A stretch of DNA of 64,000 nucleotides from positions 1 through 64,000 of the forward strand of contig NZ_PITQ01000012.1 in assembly GCF_002834385.1 (NCBI RefSeq). Direction: 5' to 3'. This DNA is from Rahnella sp. AA (lineage in GTDB: Bacteria; Pseudomonadota; Gammaproteobacteria; Enterobacterales; Enterobacteriaceae). The notes under the pieces are model-generated. The model had not been told where the DNA came from, searched no databases, and saw nothing but the letters and a program-made list of their open reading frames with translations. A program made the translations under genes and the position numbers. This document shows, one piece after another, positions 53,346 through 61,675 of this stretch (positions are counted from its first letter, which is position 1; the number at the start of each line of letters is the position of its first letter).

Positions 53346-53461
53346 GCGGCCGGATTCAAGAGTCTGACGACTGTATGTGACAGACTGACTATTGGATAGT
53401 GAATTTGTGCCATTGCGGAGAAAGCAGGGAAATGATGTTGCGGAAAGGCCGAAAACAGCTT

Positions 53462-53502
53462 CCCCCTGAGACACAATGACTGAGCAGCAGGGGGACATTA
53501 TA
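53462..53502 (-). promoter_or_regulatory. sigma-70-type rpoH promoter with hairpin at the message start
   Basis: TATAAT on the minus strand (53497-53502) lies about 300 bases before rpoH, just past the ftsX stop codon, the place of E. coli rpoH P1. The -35 is weak. Directly after it, TCCCCCTG (plus strand 53461-53468) and CAGGGGGA (53488-53495) can pair, so a transcript starting here would begin with a GC-rich hairpin. Confidence 0.6.
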
Positions 53503-53513
53503 GCAAACTCTCG

Positions 53514-54494
53514 CTACTGTGGTGTAAATCGCCGTAAATGTTGAACAGTCGCCAGCCACGCCGCAATCCAGCCAATCATTGCGGAGACGATCAGCAGCAA
53601 CAGACTTTCGTCCCAGCCCAAACCATGCAGATCAAAGGTCGTGCCGAACACTTGAGCGACTTGCGTCACCACGCTCTCAAGGCGCAGTACCAGTACTTCA
53701 GACAGGATCAGCGACATCAGTGCGCCGGTAAAACCGAGCATCGCGCCACCGTTTAGGAATGGCCGCAAAATGAAGCCATCGGTCGCACCAATCAGCTTCA
53801 TAACGTTGATGGTATCGCGACGGCTGAAGATACTCAGTCGCACACTGTTACCAATTACCAGGAAGACAGCGATCACCATCAGCACGCCAATCATCGCGGC
53901 AATTTGCCCCACCAGACCGGTCAGCGCCGCAAGACGGGCGAACCAGCTGTCATCCATACGCACTTCATCCACACCGTGAACTGCCGCCACGCGATCGCGC
54001 AGGGTGTTCAGCGTGGCGGAATCCTGGAAATTCATTTTTGGCGTGATGATAGCTACGGCAGGCAGCGGATTCTGTTCGAGCATATCCATTGCGCCGCCAA
54101 AGCCTGACCAGTTGCGGAATTCGCCCATCGCTTCCTGACGGGAGAGATAATTGACTTTATCCACGCCCGCTTCAGTTTTGAGGGTTTTCACCACATTTTC
54201 AGCCGCGTCGTCATCCAGCGCTTTGTCGAGATATACCGTCAGCTGCGGCGTCGGATACCACTGCTCTGCCGCCGTACTGACGTTCTTCCACACCAGATAA
54301 CACACGCTTGGCAGCGTCAGGGAAATGGCGATCACCATGACCGTCAGCAAGGTTGCCAGAGGCTGGCGAAGCATATCCGCCAGCGCGTTCATCCACGCGT
54401 AACGCCACTGTTCACGCCAGCCACCCTGCAACGCTTTGCTTTTGGCAGCGCGGGCGCTTTTTGCGGTTTTCGCCGGGTTTGGGCTGTTTGCCAT
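53514..54494 (-). CDS. ftsX: cell division protein FtsX
   Basis: FtsX is the four-helix membrane partner of FtsE and, through its periplasmic loop, activates EnvC and the amidases that split septal peptidoglycan. It has 326 residues (352 in E. coli), shorter in the variable N-terminal cytoplasmic tail. The first helix (about residues 42-70) is followed by the large periplasmic domain and three further helices. It overlaps ftsE by one base. Confidence 0.95.
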   Translation of the reverse strand: MANSPNPAKTAKSARAAKSKALQGGWREQWRYAWMNALADMLRQPLATLLTVMVIAISLTLPSVCYLVWKNVSTAAEQWYPTPQLTVYLDKALDDDAAENVVKTLKTEAGVDKVNYLSRQEAMGEFRNWSGFGGAMDMLEQNPLPAVAIITPKMNFQDSATLNTLRDRVAAVHGVDEVRMDDSWFARLAALTGLVGQIAAMIGVLMVIAVFLVIGNSVRLSIFSRRDTINVMKLIGATDGFILRPFLNGGAMLGFTGALMSLILSEVLVLRLESVVTQVAQVFGTTFDLHGLGWDESLLLLIVSAMIGWIAAWLATVQHLRRFTPQ

Positions 54495-55156
54495 CAGTAA
54501 ACCCCTCCCGACATACGCCCCTGACTCAGCGTCAGCGTGCGGTAATTACGGCGGGCAATCAGGCCCACATCATGCGTTGCCATCAGAACGGTGACGCCAA
54601 CCCGGTTAAATTCTTCGAATAAACGCAAAATGCCTTCCGACAATTCGCCGTCGAGGTTACCGGTCGGTTCATCCGCCAGCAGCACCGCAGGCTTGTTCAC
54701 GACGGCGCGGGCAATGCCCACGCGCTGTTGTTCACCACCGGATAACTGGATCGGCAGGTTTTTGGCTTTATCCAGCAACCCGACTTTATCCAGCGCCGCC
54801 GAAACGCGACGGCGGATATCTTCACTGCTGGCGCCGGAGATAATCAGCGGCATTGCCACATTGTCATACACCGTGCGATCCATCAGCAGATGGTGATCCT
54901 GAAAAATCATGCCAATCTGACGGCGCAAAAACGGCACTTCGCTGGATTTCAGGCGGCTGATGTCGTGGCCGCCAAACAAAATATGCCCGGCGCTCGGGCG
55001 CTCAATGCCGCAAATCAACTTCAGCAGGGTACTTTTACCCGCGCCAGAGTGTCCGGTCAGAAATGCCATTTCCGCTTGCTGGATGTGAAAATTGACGCCC
55101 TGAAGCGCCTGTCGTCCGCCCAGATAAGCTTTACTGACCTGTTCAAAGCGAATCAT
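54494..55156 (-). CDS. ftsE: cell division ATP-binding protein FtsE
   Basis: FtsE is the ATPase that, with FtsX, couples the divisome to septal peptidoglycan hydrolysis. It has 220 residues (222 in E. coli). Walker A is GHSGAGKST (36-44), the signature LSGGEQQRV, Walker [13 protein letters not shown] and the switch His in ATHDVGL. It lies five bases after ftsY in the conserved ftsYEX order. Confidence 0.96.
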   Translation of the reverse strand: MIRFEQVSKAYLGGRQALQGVNFHIQQAEMAFLTGHSGAGKSTLLKLICGIERPSAGHILFGGHDISRLKSSEVPFLRRQIGMIFQDHHLLMDRTVYDNVAMPLIISGASSEDIRRRVSAALDKVGLLDKAKNLPIQLSGGEQQRVGIARAVVNKPAVLLADEPTGNLDGELSEGILRLFEEFNRVGVTVLMATHDVGLIARRNYRTLTLSQGRMSGGVY

Positions 55157-55161
55157 CCGTA

Positions 55162-56619
55162 TTAATCCTCTCGGGCAAAAAGTGCCTCAATAAAATCGTC
55201 TGCCTTAAACGGCCTCAAATCTTCGATACCTTCGCCGACGCCGATATAACGGATCGGGATACTGAACTGATCGGCGATGGCAAATATCACGCCGCCTTTG
55301 GCGGTGCCGTCCAGTTTAGTCAACGTAATGCCGGTTAGCCCGACCGCTTCGTTAAACAATTTCGCCTGGCTGACGGCATTCTGGCCGGTACTGGCATCGA
55401 GCGTTAGCATAACCTCATGCGGTGCGTCTTCGTCGAGTTTCTTCATCACGCGGACGATTTTCTTCAGCTCTTCCATCAGGTGCGCTTTGTTCTGCAAACG
55501 CCCGGCGGTGTCGGCGATCAGCACATCGATATTACGGGCCTTCGCCGCCTGAATGGCATCGAAAATTACGGAAGCGGAATCGGCACCGGTATGCTGAGCG
55601 ATGACCGGGATCTTGTTGCGCTGGCCCCAGACCTGCAACTGTTCAACGGCCGCCGCACGGAAGGTATCACCCGCCGCCAGCATCACTGATTTGCCCTGCG
55701 CTTCAAACTGACGCGCCATCTTACCGATGGTGGTCGTTTTACCGACGCCGTTCACGCCAACCATCAGAATGACATACGGGGTTTTTCCGCTGACATCCAG
55801 CGGCTCGTCCACTTTCGACAGAATTTCGGACATTTCTTCCTTCAGCTTGCCGTAGAGCGCATCGGCGTCTTTCAGCTGCTTACGGGAAGCGTGTTCAGTC
55901 AGCGAAGTGATAATTTTACGCGTGGTTTCAACACCCACGTCGGCGATCAGCAGCTGTTCTTCCAGCTCTTCAAACAGATCGTCATCAATTTTTTTACCGC
56001 GGAACAACCCGACAAAACCGGAGCCGAGATTCTGCTTAGTTTTAACCAGACTGCGTTTCAGTCGGGCAAAGAAACCTTCTTTCGTCGGACGTTCCTGCTC
56101 AGTTTCACCGGCAGGCAGCACAACGATAGGATCGAGCGCAACGGGCAGCGGCGAGTCTTCAACAGGTTCTTCTTCGACAATCTCTTCTTCAGCAACGTGA
56201 TCTTCCACCACCAGGCTGTCGTCGATAGCGTCGAGAGAATCTTCGCGGGCGTCTTCTGCAATCTCAGCGGCTGACTCAACGAATTCGTCTTCAACAACCT
56301 GCTCTTCAACCAGCACCGGTTCTTCGGCGACGGTTTCTTCAATGACCGGTTCTTCGGTGACGACTTCTGCAACCACAGGCGTTTCAGCAACGGGCTGCGC
56401 CGCGACCTGTTCGGTGATGTGAACAATTTCTTCGGCCAGTTCCGCCGCTGCCTGTTCGCGAGGTTCTTCAGCGGCCGGAGGCGCTTCCTGTGCAGGCGTA
56501 TCGCTCAGTGGCGCTTCGGCAACCGGCGGCTCTACGCGTGTTTCTTCTTTCTGCTGCTCTTCTTCCTGACGGCCACGGCCAAACCAGGAGAAGAAACCGC
56601 GTTTTTTATCTTTTGCCAT
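55162..56619 (-). CDS. ftsY: signal recognition particle receptor FtsY
   Basis: FtsY is the SRP receptor GTPase that hands ribosome-nascent chains to the Sec or YidC machinery. It has 485 residues (497 in E. coli). A basic start is followed by a long, very acidic Glu/Val/Ala-rich A domain (to about residue 185), then the NG domain. GTPase motifs are GVNGVGKTTTIGKM (G1), DTAGRLQNK (G3) and TKLDGTAKGG (G4/G5). The repetitive acidic region is normal for enterobacteria. Confidence 0.97.
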   Translation of the reverse strand: MAKDKKRGFFSWFGRGRQEEEQQKEETRVEPPVAEAPLSDTPAQEAPPAAEEPREQAAAELAEEIVHITEQVAAQPVAETPVVAEVVTEEPVIEETVAEEPVLVEEQVVEDEFVESAAEIAEDAREDSLDAIDDSLVVEDHVAEEEIVEEEPVEDSPLPVALDPIVVLPAGETEQERPTKEGFFARLKRSLVKTKQNLGSGFVGLFRGKKIDDDLFEELEEQLLIADVGVETTRKIITSLTEHASRKQLKDADALYGKLKEEMSEILSKVDEPLDVSGKTPYVILMVGVNGVGKTTTIGKMARQFEAQGKSVMLAAGDTFRAAAVEQLQVWGQRNKIPVIAQHTGADSASVIFDAIQAAKARNIDVLIADTAGRLQNKAHLMEELKKIVRVMKKLDEDAPHEVMLTLDASTGQNAVSQAKLFNEAVGLTGITLTKLDGTAKGGVIFAIADQFSIPIRYIGVGEGIEDLRPFKADDFIEALFARED

Positions 56620-56845
56620 TTTACAACTTCACTCCTCGCCGCTAATGATTGGCGAACGGATTATTAATAGGGTTATGGTCGGGCAGTCTATCACTTTCCC
56701 CTTCCGGCAACACGCCCGCGTATTGAATTCCGGTGGTTTTTCAATCGCCCATGTTAAACATTTGCCCATTGCCCGCACACCGGTAGAATAGCCCTCCAAA
56801 CGATATGCAACGAAGCCCGACGGCTTTGGATTACACAAGCGAACT

Positions 56846-57457
56846 ATGGCAAAGAAACCCAACACTCCAGCCGCAGGCCAGATCCGAATTATTGGCGGTC
56901 TCTGGCGCGGACGCAAACTTCCGGTTCCCCACAGTCCGGGACTGCGCCCGACCACCGATCGCGTGCGCGAAACGCTGTTTAACTGGCTCGCGCCGGTTTT
57001 GCAGGGCGCACATTGTCTGGACTGTTTTGCAGGCAGCGGCGCACTCGGTCTGGAAGCGTTATCGCGCTACGCCGCCAGCGCCACCCTGCTGGAGTTTGAG
57101 CGCCCGGTTGCGCAACAGTTAGAGAAAAACCTGGCGCTGCTAAACGCCAAAGATGCACAAGTCTTTAACGTCAATACATTGAATTGGCTGGCAAAAGCCG
57201 GAAATGCCTTTGATGTGGTTTTCCTCGATCCGCCTTTCCGTAAAGGTATTCTGCAAGACACGCTGAATCTGCTGGAGCAAAATAACTGGCTGGCAGACGA
57301 AGCCTGGATTTATGTCGAAACAGAAGCCGAACACGACACTCTGGATGTGCCTGCCAGCTGGCGTTTACATCGTGAGAAAGTCGCCGGACAAGTTGCTTAT
57401 CGCCTTTATCATCGCGATGTGACGCCTGAAACCGGCTCACCAGAACAGGAGCAGTAA
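56846..57457 (+). CDS. rsmD: 16S rRNA (guanine(966)-N(2))-methyltransferase
   Basis: RsmD methylates G966 of 16S rRNA in the assembled small subunit. It has 203 residues (198 in E. coli). The SAM-binding motif is LDCFAGSGALGLEALSR (about 55-71) and the catalytic N6/N2 methyltransferase motif is DPPF (about residues 130-133). QIRIIGGLWRGRKLPVP and RPTTDRVRETLFNWL are the family start. It is divergent from ftsY and leads directly into yhhL. Confidence 0.95.
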   Translation: MAKKPNTPAAGQIRIIGGLWRGRKLPVPHSPGLRPTTDRVRETLFNWLAPVLQGAHCLDCFAGSGALGLEALSRYAASATLLEFERPVAQQLEKNLALLNAKDAQVFNVNTLNWLAKAGNAFDVVFLDPPFRKGILQDTLNLLEQNNWLADEAWIYVETEAEHDTLDVPASWRLHREKVAGQVAYRLYHRDVTPETGSPEQEQ

Positions 57458-57458
57458 G

Positions 57459-57737
57459 ATGTTGATCAATATTGGTCGGTTGTTGATGTTGTGTATTTGG
57501 GCGTTTCTGGCGTTTAACCTGATTCACCCTTTCCCGAAACCGATCAAATACTTTTTAGACGTGGCGATTGTGTTCATGTTCTTTATGCACGGCTTGCAGG
57601 TGATGCTGCTCAAAGCCACGCAGGGCAAAGAAAAGGACACCATTGGCGGCTGGCTGCAAACCCGTATTTTCCTGTTCGGCGTGTTTGAATTGCTGGCCTG
57701 GCAGAAAAAACAGCCTCCGTTGCCCAACAAAAAGTAA
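57459..57737 (+). CDS. yhhL: DUF1145 family membrane protein YhhL
   Basis: YhhL is a small inner-membrane protein of unknown function (DUF1145), 92 residues (89 in E. coli). Two or three hydrophobic helices are visible (about 1-22, 27-49 and 60-80), ending in a Lys-rich cytoplasmic tail. It starts one base after rsmD and is surely co-transcribed. In E. coli yhhM follows; here it is absent. Confidence 0.88.
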   Translation: MLINIGRLLMLCIWAFLAFNLIHPFPKPIKYFLDVAIVFMFFMHGLQVMLLKATQGKEKDTIGGWLQTRIFLFGVFELLAWQKKQPPLPNKK

Positions 57738-57743
57738 TCCCCG

Positions 57744-57770
57744 TTTTACGGCGCGTCCTGCGCCGTAAAA
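57744..57770. terminator. inverted repeat after yhhL
   Basis: TTTTACGGCGC pairs perfectly with GCGCCGTAAAA around a five-base loop just after the yhhL stop. The A-run at the 3' side is inside the stem and no T-run follows on the plus strand, so termination is possible but not canonical. Confidence 0.5.
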
Positions 57771-57957
57771 AGCCCCTCTGCGGCCGCTATTCTTCAACTC
57801 TGCCTGAACAGACGGCCTGATAAGGTTATTTCTGATTGTCTGCGGCACCGCGCCTCTCCTACACTGAGAATAAGTACGGGAAAACAGGATGTGTTTTCCT
57901 GAAGGCAGATCCTTGCGTTGGTTTTACCTTCTGTTTTTAAATATAAAAGGATAAACA

Positions 57958-58584
57958 ATGAGTTGGCCATTCCTCGCAGTGTTTTTCTCAGGCTGGTTGT
58001 TCGTTGACGCCAGCTATCGCGGCCCGCGCTGGCAACGCTGGGTATTCAAACCCGTCACCTTATTATTGCTGCTTTTACTCGCCTGGCAGGCACCGACGCT
58101 CAATGTTTACAGCTATCTGATCCTGCTGGGTCTGGCCGCAACGCTGGTCGCCGACGGCCTGCTGTTGCTGCCGGAAGAGCGGTTTATGTACGCCATCGGG
58201 GCGTTTTTCCTCTCGCATCTGCTGTATACGCTCAGTTTTGCCAGCCAGATGACGATTACGTTCTTCTGGCCTTTGCCGCTGACGCTGCTGATTATCGGCG
58301 CGATATTACTGGCGGTGATCTGGACGAGGCTGGCGGAACTTCGCTGGGCAGTGACCACTTACATCGCGATGACGCTGCTGATGGTCTGGCTGGCGGGTGA
58401 ACAGTATTTCGCACGCAGCACCGACATGGCGTTCTCGCTGTTTTGCGGTGCTGCGCTGCTGTTGCTCGGGAATATTTTCTGGCTCACCAGCCGCTATCGC
58501 TTCACTTTCCGCGCCTCCGATGCGCTGGTTGCCGCATGTTATTTCGGCGGGCACTTCCTGATCGTCCGCTCGCTGTATTTGTAG
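57958..58584 (+). CDS. yhhN: TMEM86/lysoplasmalogenase-family membrane protein YhhN
   Basis: YhhN is a 208-residue integral membrane protein of the YhhN/TMEM86 family; animal members are lysoplasmalogenases, while the bacterial role is not settled. Seven or eight hydrophobic helices are visible. ALFFVD-like [10 protein letters not shown] near the start, [20 protein letters not shown] (about 64-83) and [14 protein letters not shown] at the C-terminus are family-conserved. It is followed by an ERIC element and then zntA. The 220 bases before it hold two hairpins and an A/T-rich promoter-like stretch. Confidence 0.88.
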   Translation: MSWPFLAVFFSGWLFVDASYRGPRWQRWVFKPVTLLLLLLLAWQAPTLNVYSYLILLGLAATLVADGLLLLPEERFMYAIGAFFLSHLLYTLSFASQMTITFFWPLPLTLLIIGAILLAVIWTRLAELRWAVTTYIAMTLLMVWLAGEQYFARSTDMAFSLFCGAALLLLGNIFWLTSRYRFTFRASDALVAACYFGGHFLIVRSLYL

Positions 58585-58609
58585 TTAATTCAGAACGATA
58601 CGCTGAAAT

Positions 58610-58730
58610 CCTCAAAATAGTTCGAGTTGCAGGAAGGCAGCAACCGAAGGAATCCCGATGAGCTTACTCCGGTAAGTGATTCGGGTGACTGAGAGCAGCT
58701 AACGCATCTGCAGCTCGAAGTATGAAGGGG
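58610..58730. repeat. ERIC element between yhhN and zntA
   Basis: This 121-bp imperfect palindrome has arms CGAGTTGCAG/CTGCAGCTCG (58623-58632 with 58708-58717, one G-T pair). The core GAATCCCGATGAGCTTAC and GTAAGTGATTCGGGTGA matches the ERIC consensus, with CTTAC/GTAAG forming the apical hairpin. It shares its sequence with the element at 50246-50368 and ends about 14 bases before the zntA promoter. Confidence 0.88.
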
Positions 58731-58743
58731 ATTTAAATTTTGC

Positions 58744-58775
58744 TTGACCTTAGAGCTGACTCCAACGTTTACACT
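58744..58775 (+). promoter_or_regulatory. ZntR-type (MerR family) promoter of zntA
   Basis: TTGACC (-35, 58744-58749) and TACACT (-10, 58770-58775) are separated by 20 bases, the elongated spacer typical of MerR-family promoters. Between them TAGAGCTGACTCCAACG resembles the ZntR operator of E. coli zntA. Zn(II)-, Cd(II)- or Pb(II)-loaded ZntR would untwist this promoter to activate it. Confidence 0.85.
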
Positions 58776-58811
58776 GAGTGCAATTCCACTCGGTTTTAAA
58801 CCGGAGGCACT

Positions 58812-61181
58812 ATGACCCCACTTCAAAAAAACACCGGATGCAGCTGCGGCTGTCAGGCCAAACGTGGCCCCGCGCTGCGTATCAATAAAATCAGCGCACC
58901 GGTTCAGTCCGGTACACATCCTGCGGGCTGCTGTGACACGCGCGCAACGCTGGCGGTTTCGGCCAGCGCGGCCACAGACAGTTGCGCTACCGACAGCTGC
59001 TGCACACCGAAATCCGGTGAGCACTCACACACTTCTGGCGACGGCAATGCAGAAGGCTCGCCGGGGGAAGATGCTCCCGAAGCCGCGCATTCCGGTGACT
59101 TACAGTACAGCTGGAAAGTCGCCGGAATGGATTGCCCTGCGTGCGCCCGCAAAATTGAAAATGCCGTCTCCGGCCTCGAGGGCGTCAGCCGCGCCAGGGT
59201 CTTATTTGCGACAGAAAAACTGGTCATTGATGCGGGTTATGACATTTCACACAATGTTCAGCAGGCCGTTATCGCCGCCGGTTTTACGCTGCAATCTCTC
59301 GATAAAAAAACCGCTGCTTCTGAACCTGAAGCGTCCCGCCTGAAAGAAATGCTGCCGCTGATCGCCCTGTCGGTGCTGATGCTGCTGAGCTGGGCGCTCG
59401 ATCACGTCAGCCCGCAGGCGGGTAAAATCGCGTTTATCGCCACCACGCTGGTCGGGCTGTGGCCGGTGCTGCGTCAGGCCATCCGCCAGACGCGTTCCGG
59501 TTCGCCTTTTGCCATCGAAACGCTGATGAGCATTGCGGCGCTCGGTGCGCTGTTCATTGGTGCGACCGCCGAAGCCGCGATGGTGTTGCTGCTGTTTATG
59601 GTGGGCGAGCGTCTGGAATCCTTCGCCTCGAGCCGCGCGCGCAGTGGCGTGAAATCCCTGATGGCGCTGATCCCGGATACCGCCGTACGCGTGGTGAACG
59701 ACAAAACAGAAACGGTGCCGGTCAGCAGCCTGCGCCCCGGCGATATCATTGAAATCGCGGCGGGCGCGCGCCTGCCCGCAGACGCCATTTTACAAGGCCA
59801 CGCCAGTTTCGATGAAAGCGCATTAACCGGCGAATCAGTGCCCGTTGAACATCAGCCCGGCGAAAAAGTCCCGGCGGGAAGCCTCTGCGTTGACCGTCTG
59901 GCGCGCCTTGAAGTGGCTTCCGCGCCCGGCAACAGCGCGATTGACCGCATCCTGCAACTGATCGAAGAAGCCGATGAGCGCCGTGCGCCGATCGAGCGTT
60001 TCCTTGATACCTTCAGCCGTTACTACACGCCGATCATCATGCTGCTGTCGCTGCTGGTTATTATCATTCCGCCGCTGGCGATGGGCTTATCGTGGGAAAC
60101 CTGGATTTACCGTGGCCTGACGCTGCTGCTGATTGGTTGCCCGTGCGCGCTGGTGATTTCCACTCCGGCGGCGATTACCTCCGGTCTGGCGGCGGCAACG
60201 CGTCAGGGCGCGTTAATTAAAGGCGGTGCGGCGCTGGAACAGCTGGCGCTGATTGAAACCGTCGCGCTGGATAAAACCGGCACGCTGACCGAAGGCAAAC
60301 CGGAAGTCACGGACGTTTTCGCGCTCAATGATACCAGCGAAAAAGAACTATTAAGCCTGGCCGCCGCCGTTGAAGAAGGTTCGCACCACCCGCTGGCGCA
60401 GGCGATTCTGACCCGCGCACAAGAGAGTAATCCGGTGCCGATGACGGCGCAGAACCGCCGCGCGCTGGCCGGTTCCGGCGTGGAAGGCGTGGTATCTGGC
60501 AGTAAGGTTCAGGTTCTCGCGCCGGTGCGTGTGGCGGAACCGGTACTGACGCTGGAGGCCCGCGCGCAAATCACGGACTGGGAATCGACCGGCAAAACGG
60601 TCGTTGTGGTCTTAAAAGATGAAACAGCGGTCGGGCTCATCGCGATGCAGGATCGTCTGCGCGACGATGCGGTGAATGCGTTGCAGAAACTTAAAGCGCT
60701 GGGCGTGTCTGCGGTGATGCTGACCGGCGACAACCCGCGTGCAACGAAAACTATCGCGGATCGCCTGGGGATTGAGTTCCGCGCGGGCTTATTGCCTGCG
60801 GACAAAGTCTCGGCAGTCACCGCGCTGAATGCGGTTAAACCGGTCGCGATGGTCGGCGACGGCATTAACGATGCGCCCGCCATGAAAGCCGCTACGATCG
60901 GGATTGCGATGGGAAGTGGCACCGACGTGGCGCTGGAAACCGCCGACGCGGCGCTGACGCACAACCGCCTGAGCGGGCTGGCGCAGATGATCAGTTTGTC
61001 ACGCGCAACGCGGGCGAATATCCGTCAGAACATCACGATTGCGCTGGGGCTGAAGGCGATATTTCTGGTGACCACGATTATGGGGCTGACCGGTTTGTGG
61101 CTGGCGGTGCTGGCCGATTCCGGCGCAACGGCGTTAGTCACTGCCAATGCCTTGCGGCTGTTGCGCAAGAAATCACACTGA
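58812..61181 (+). CDS. zntA: Zn(II)/Cd(II)/Pb(II)-exporting P-type ATPase
   Basis: ZntA pumps excess zinc, cadmium and lead out of the cytoplasm. It has 789 residues against 732 in E. coli; the extra length is at the N-terminus. A Cys-rich leader contains CSCGC (10-14), a Cys pair at 40-41, and Cys58, 63 and 64. The heavy-metal domain follows with GMDCPACARK (Cys108, Cys111). Core motifs are GESVPVEH (actuator), Cys443-Pro-Cys445 in the membrane, Asp487 in DKTGTLTEG (phosphorylated), HHPLA and GDGINDAP. It is driven by the ZntR-type promoter upstream and converges on tusA. Confidence 0.96.
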   Translation: MTPLQKNTGCSCGCQAKRGPALRINKISAPVQSGTHPAGCCDTRATLAVSASAATDSCATDSCCTPKSGEHSHTSGDGNAEGSPGEDAPEAAHSGDLQYSWKVAGMDCPACARKIENAVSGLEGVSRARVLFATEKLVIDAGYDISHNVQQAVIAAGFTLQSLDKKTAASEPEASRLKEMLPLIALSVLMLLSWALDHVSPQAGKIAFIATTLVGLWPVLRQAIRQTRSGSPFAIETLMSIAALGALFIGATAEAAMVLLLFMVGERLESFASSRARSGVKSLMALIPDTAVRVVNDKTETVPVSSLRPGDIIEIAAGARLPADAILQGHASFDESALTGESVPVEHQPGEKVPAGSLCVDRLARLEVASAPGNSAIDRILQLIEEADERRAPIERFLDTFSRYYTPIIMLLSLLVIIIPPLAMGLSWETWIYRGLTLLLIGCPCALVISTPAAITSGLAAATRQGALIKGGAALEQLALIETVALDKTGTLTEGKPEVTDVFALNDTSEKELLSLAAAVEEGSHHPLAQAILTRAQESNPVPMTAQNRRALAGSGVEGVVSGSKVQVLAPVRVAEPVLTLEARAQITDWESTGKTVVVVLKDETAVGLIAMQDRLRDDAVNALQKLKALGVSAVMLTGDNPRATKTIADRLGIEFRAGLLPADKVSAVTALNAVKPVAMVGDGINDAPAMKAATIGIAMGSGTDVALETADAALTHNRLSGLAQMISLSRATRANIRQNITIALGLKAIFLVTTIMGLTGLWLAVLADSGATALVTANALRLLRKKSH

Positions 61182-61198
61182 CCGTCAGGGCTGAGCAA

Positions 61199-61459
61199 TC
61201 AGCCCTGCTTTTCCACCAGACCTTTGCACAGCAAATAGCGGTACGGCAGGTTTTCCGTATCAGACGCTAAAAGCCGGTGTTCCATAAAACGGCAGAAACC
61301 GGGAATATCGCGGGTCGTTGCCGGATCATCAGCGACGATCAGCAGCGTTTCGCCGTCTTTCATGGTACGCACCGCTTTGCGAACCATCATTACAGGTTCC
61401 GGGCAACGCAGACCCGTCGCATCAAGCTGATGGTCAGGATTGATAAAGGGGTCGGTCAT
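61199..61459 (-). CDS. tusA: sulfurtransferase TusA
   Basis: TusA accepts persulfide sulfur from IscS and passes it to the TusBCD-E-MnmA relay for 2-thiouridine in tRNA. The catalytic cysteine is Cys19 in [10 protein letters not shown]. This reading gives 86 residues (81 in E. coli). I chose the ATG at 61459 ([10 protein letters not shown]) by homology, although its ribosome-binding site is weak and two ATGs four and seven codons upstream (MLRHE, MKMLRHE) cannot be ruled out. It converges on zntA with only 17 bases between stop codons. Confidence 0.93.
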   Translation of the reverse strand: MTDPFINPDHQLDATGLRCPEPVMMVRKAVRTMKDGETLLIVADDPATTRDIPGFCRFMEHRLLASDTENLPYRYLLCKGLVEKQG

Positions 61460-61563
61460 TTCGTGTCTCAACATCTTCATACGTGAATGCGCGACAGTTT
61501 AACCCGCTGGTTTTCTGGTGCAACAAACAAGGCTCATTGCGCTAAAATTAACCATCGAATCTG

Positions 61564-61593
61564 TTGCGCAAACGGTGCGCAAACAGGTACTAT
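61564..61593 (+). promoter_or_regulatory. possible yhhQ promoter
   Basis: TTGCGC (61564-61569), an 18-base spacer and TACTAT (61588-61593) form a plausible sigma-70 promoter. A transcript from here would carry a leader of about 75 bases containing the riboswitch-like element at 61636-61667. Confidence 0.45.
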
Positions 61594-61635
61594 GCGCGCC
61601 GCACTAAAATACCGGTGCAAAAGAAAATGACACTC

Positions 61636-61667
61636 TTGGGTTCCCTCACCCCAATTCACTAAAAAGG
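61636..61667 (+). promoter_or_regulatory. preQ1-I-like riboswitch ahead of yhhQ
   Basis: The leader just before yhhQ has a five-base stem TTGGG/CCCAA (61636-61640 with 61650-61654), a nine-base loop TTCCCTCAC, and an A-rich tail TTCACTAAAAAGG (61655-61667). This is the compact H-type pseudoknot layout of preQ1 class I aptamers, where loop cytosines pair with the tail. The tail GG (61666-61667) lies eight bases before the ATG and would be the Shine-Dalgarno core, so ligand binding could block translation. YhhQ-family transporters are known preQ1-riboswitch targets in other bacteria. Confidence 0.75.
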
Positions 61668-61675
61668 TCACATCT

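Noticed and set aside
55891-56560. Repetitive Glu/Val-rich coding stretch in ftsY as a possible recombined or horizontally acquired segment
   Set aside because: A long acidic, repetitive A domain is normal for enterobacterial FtsY.
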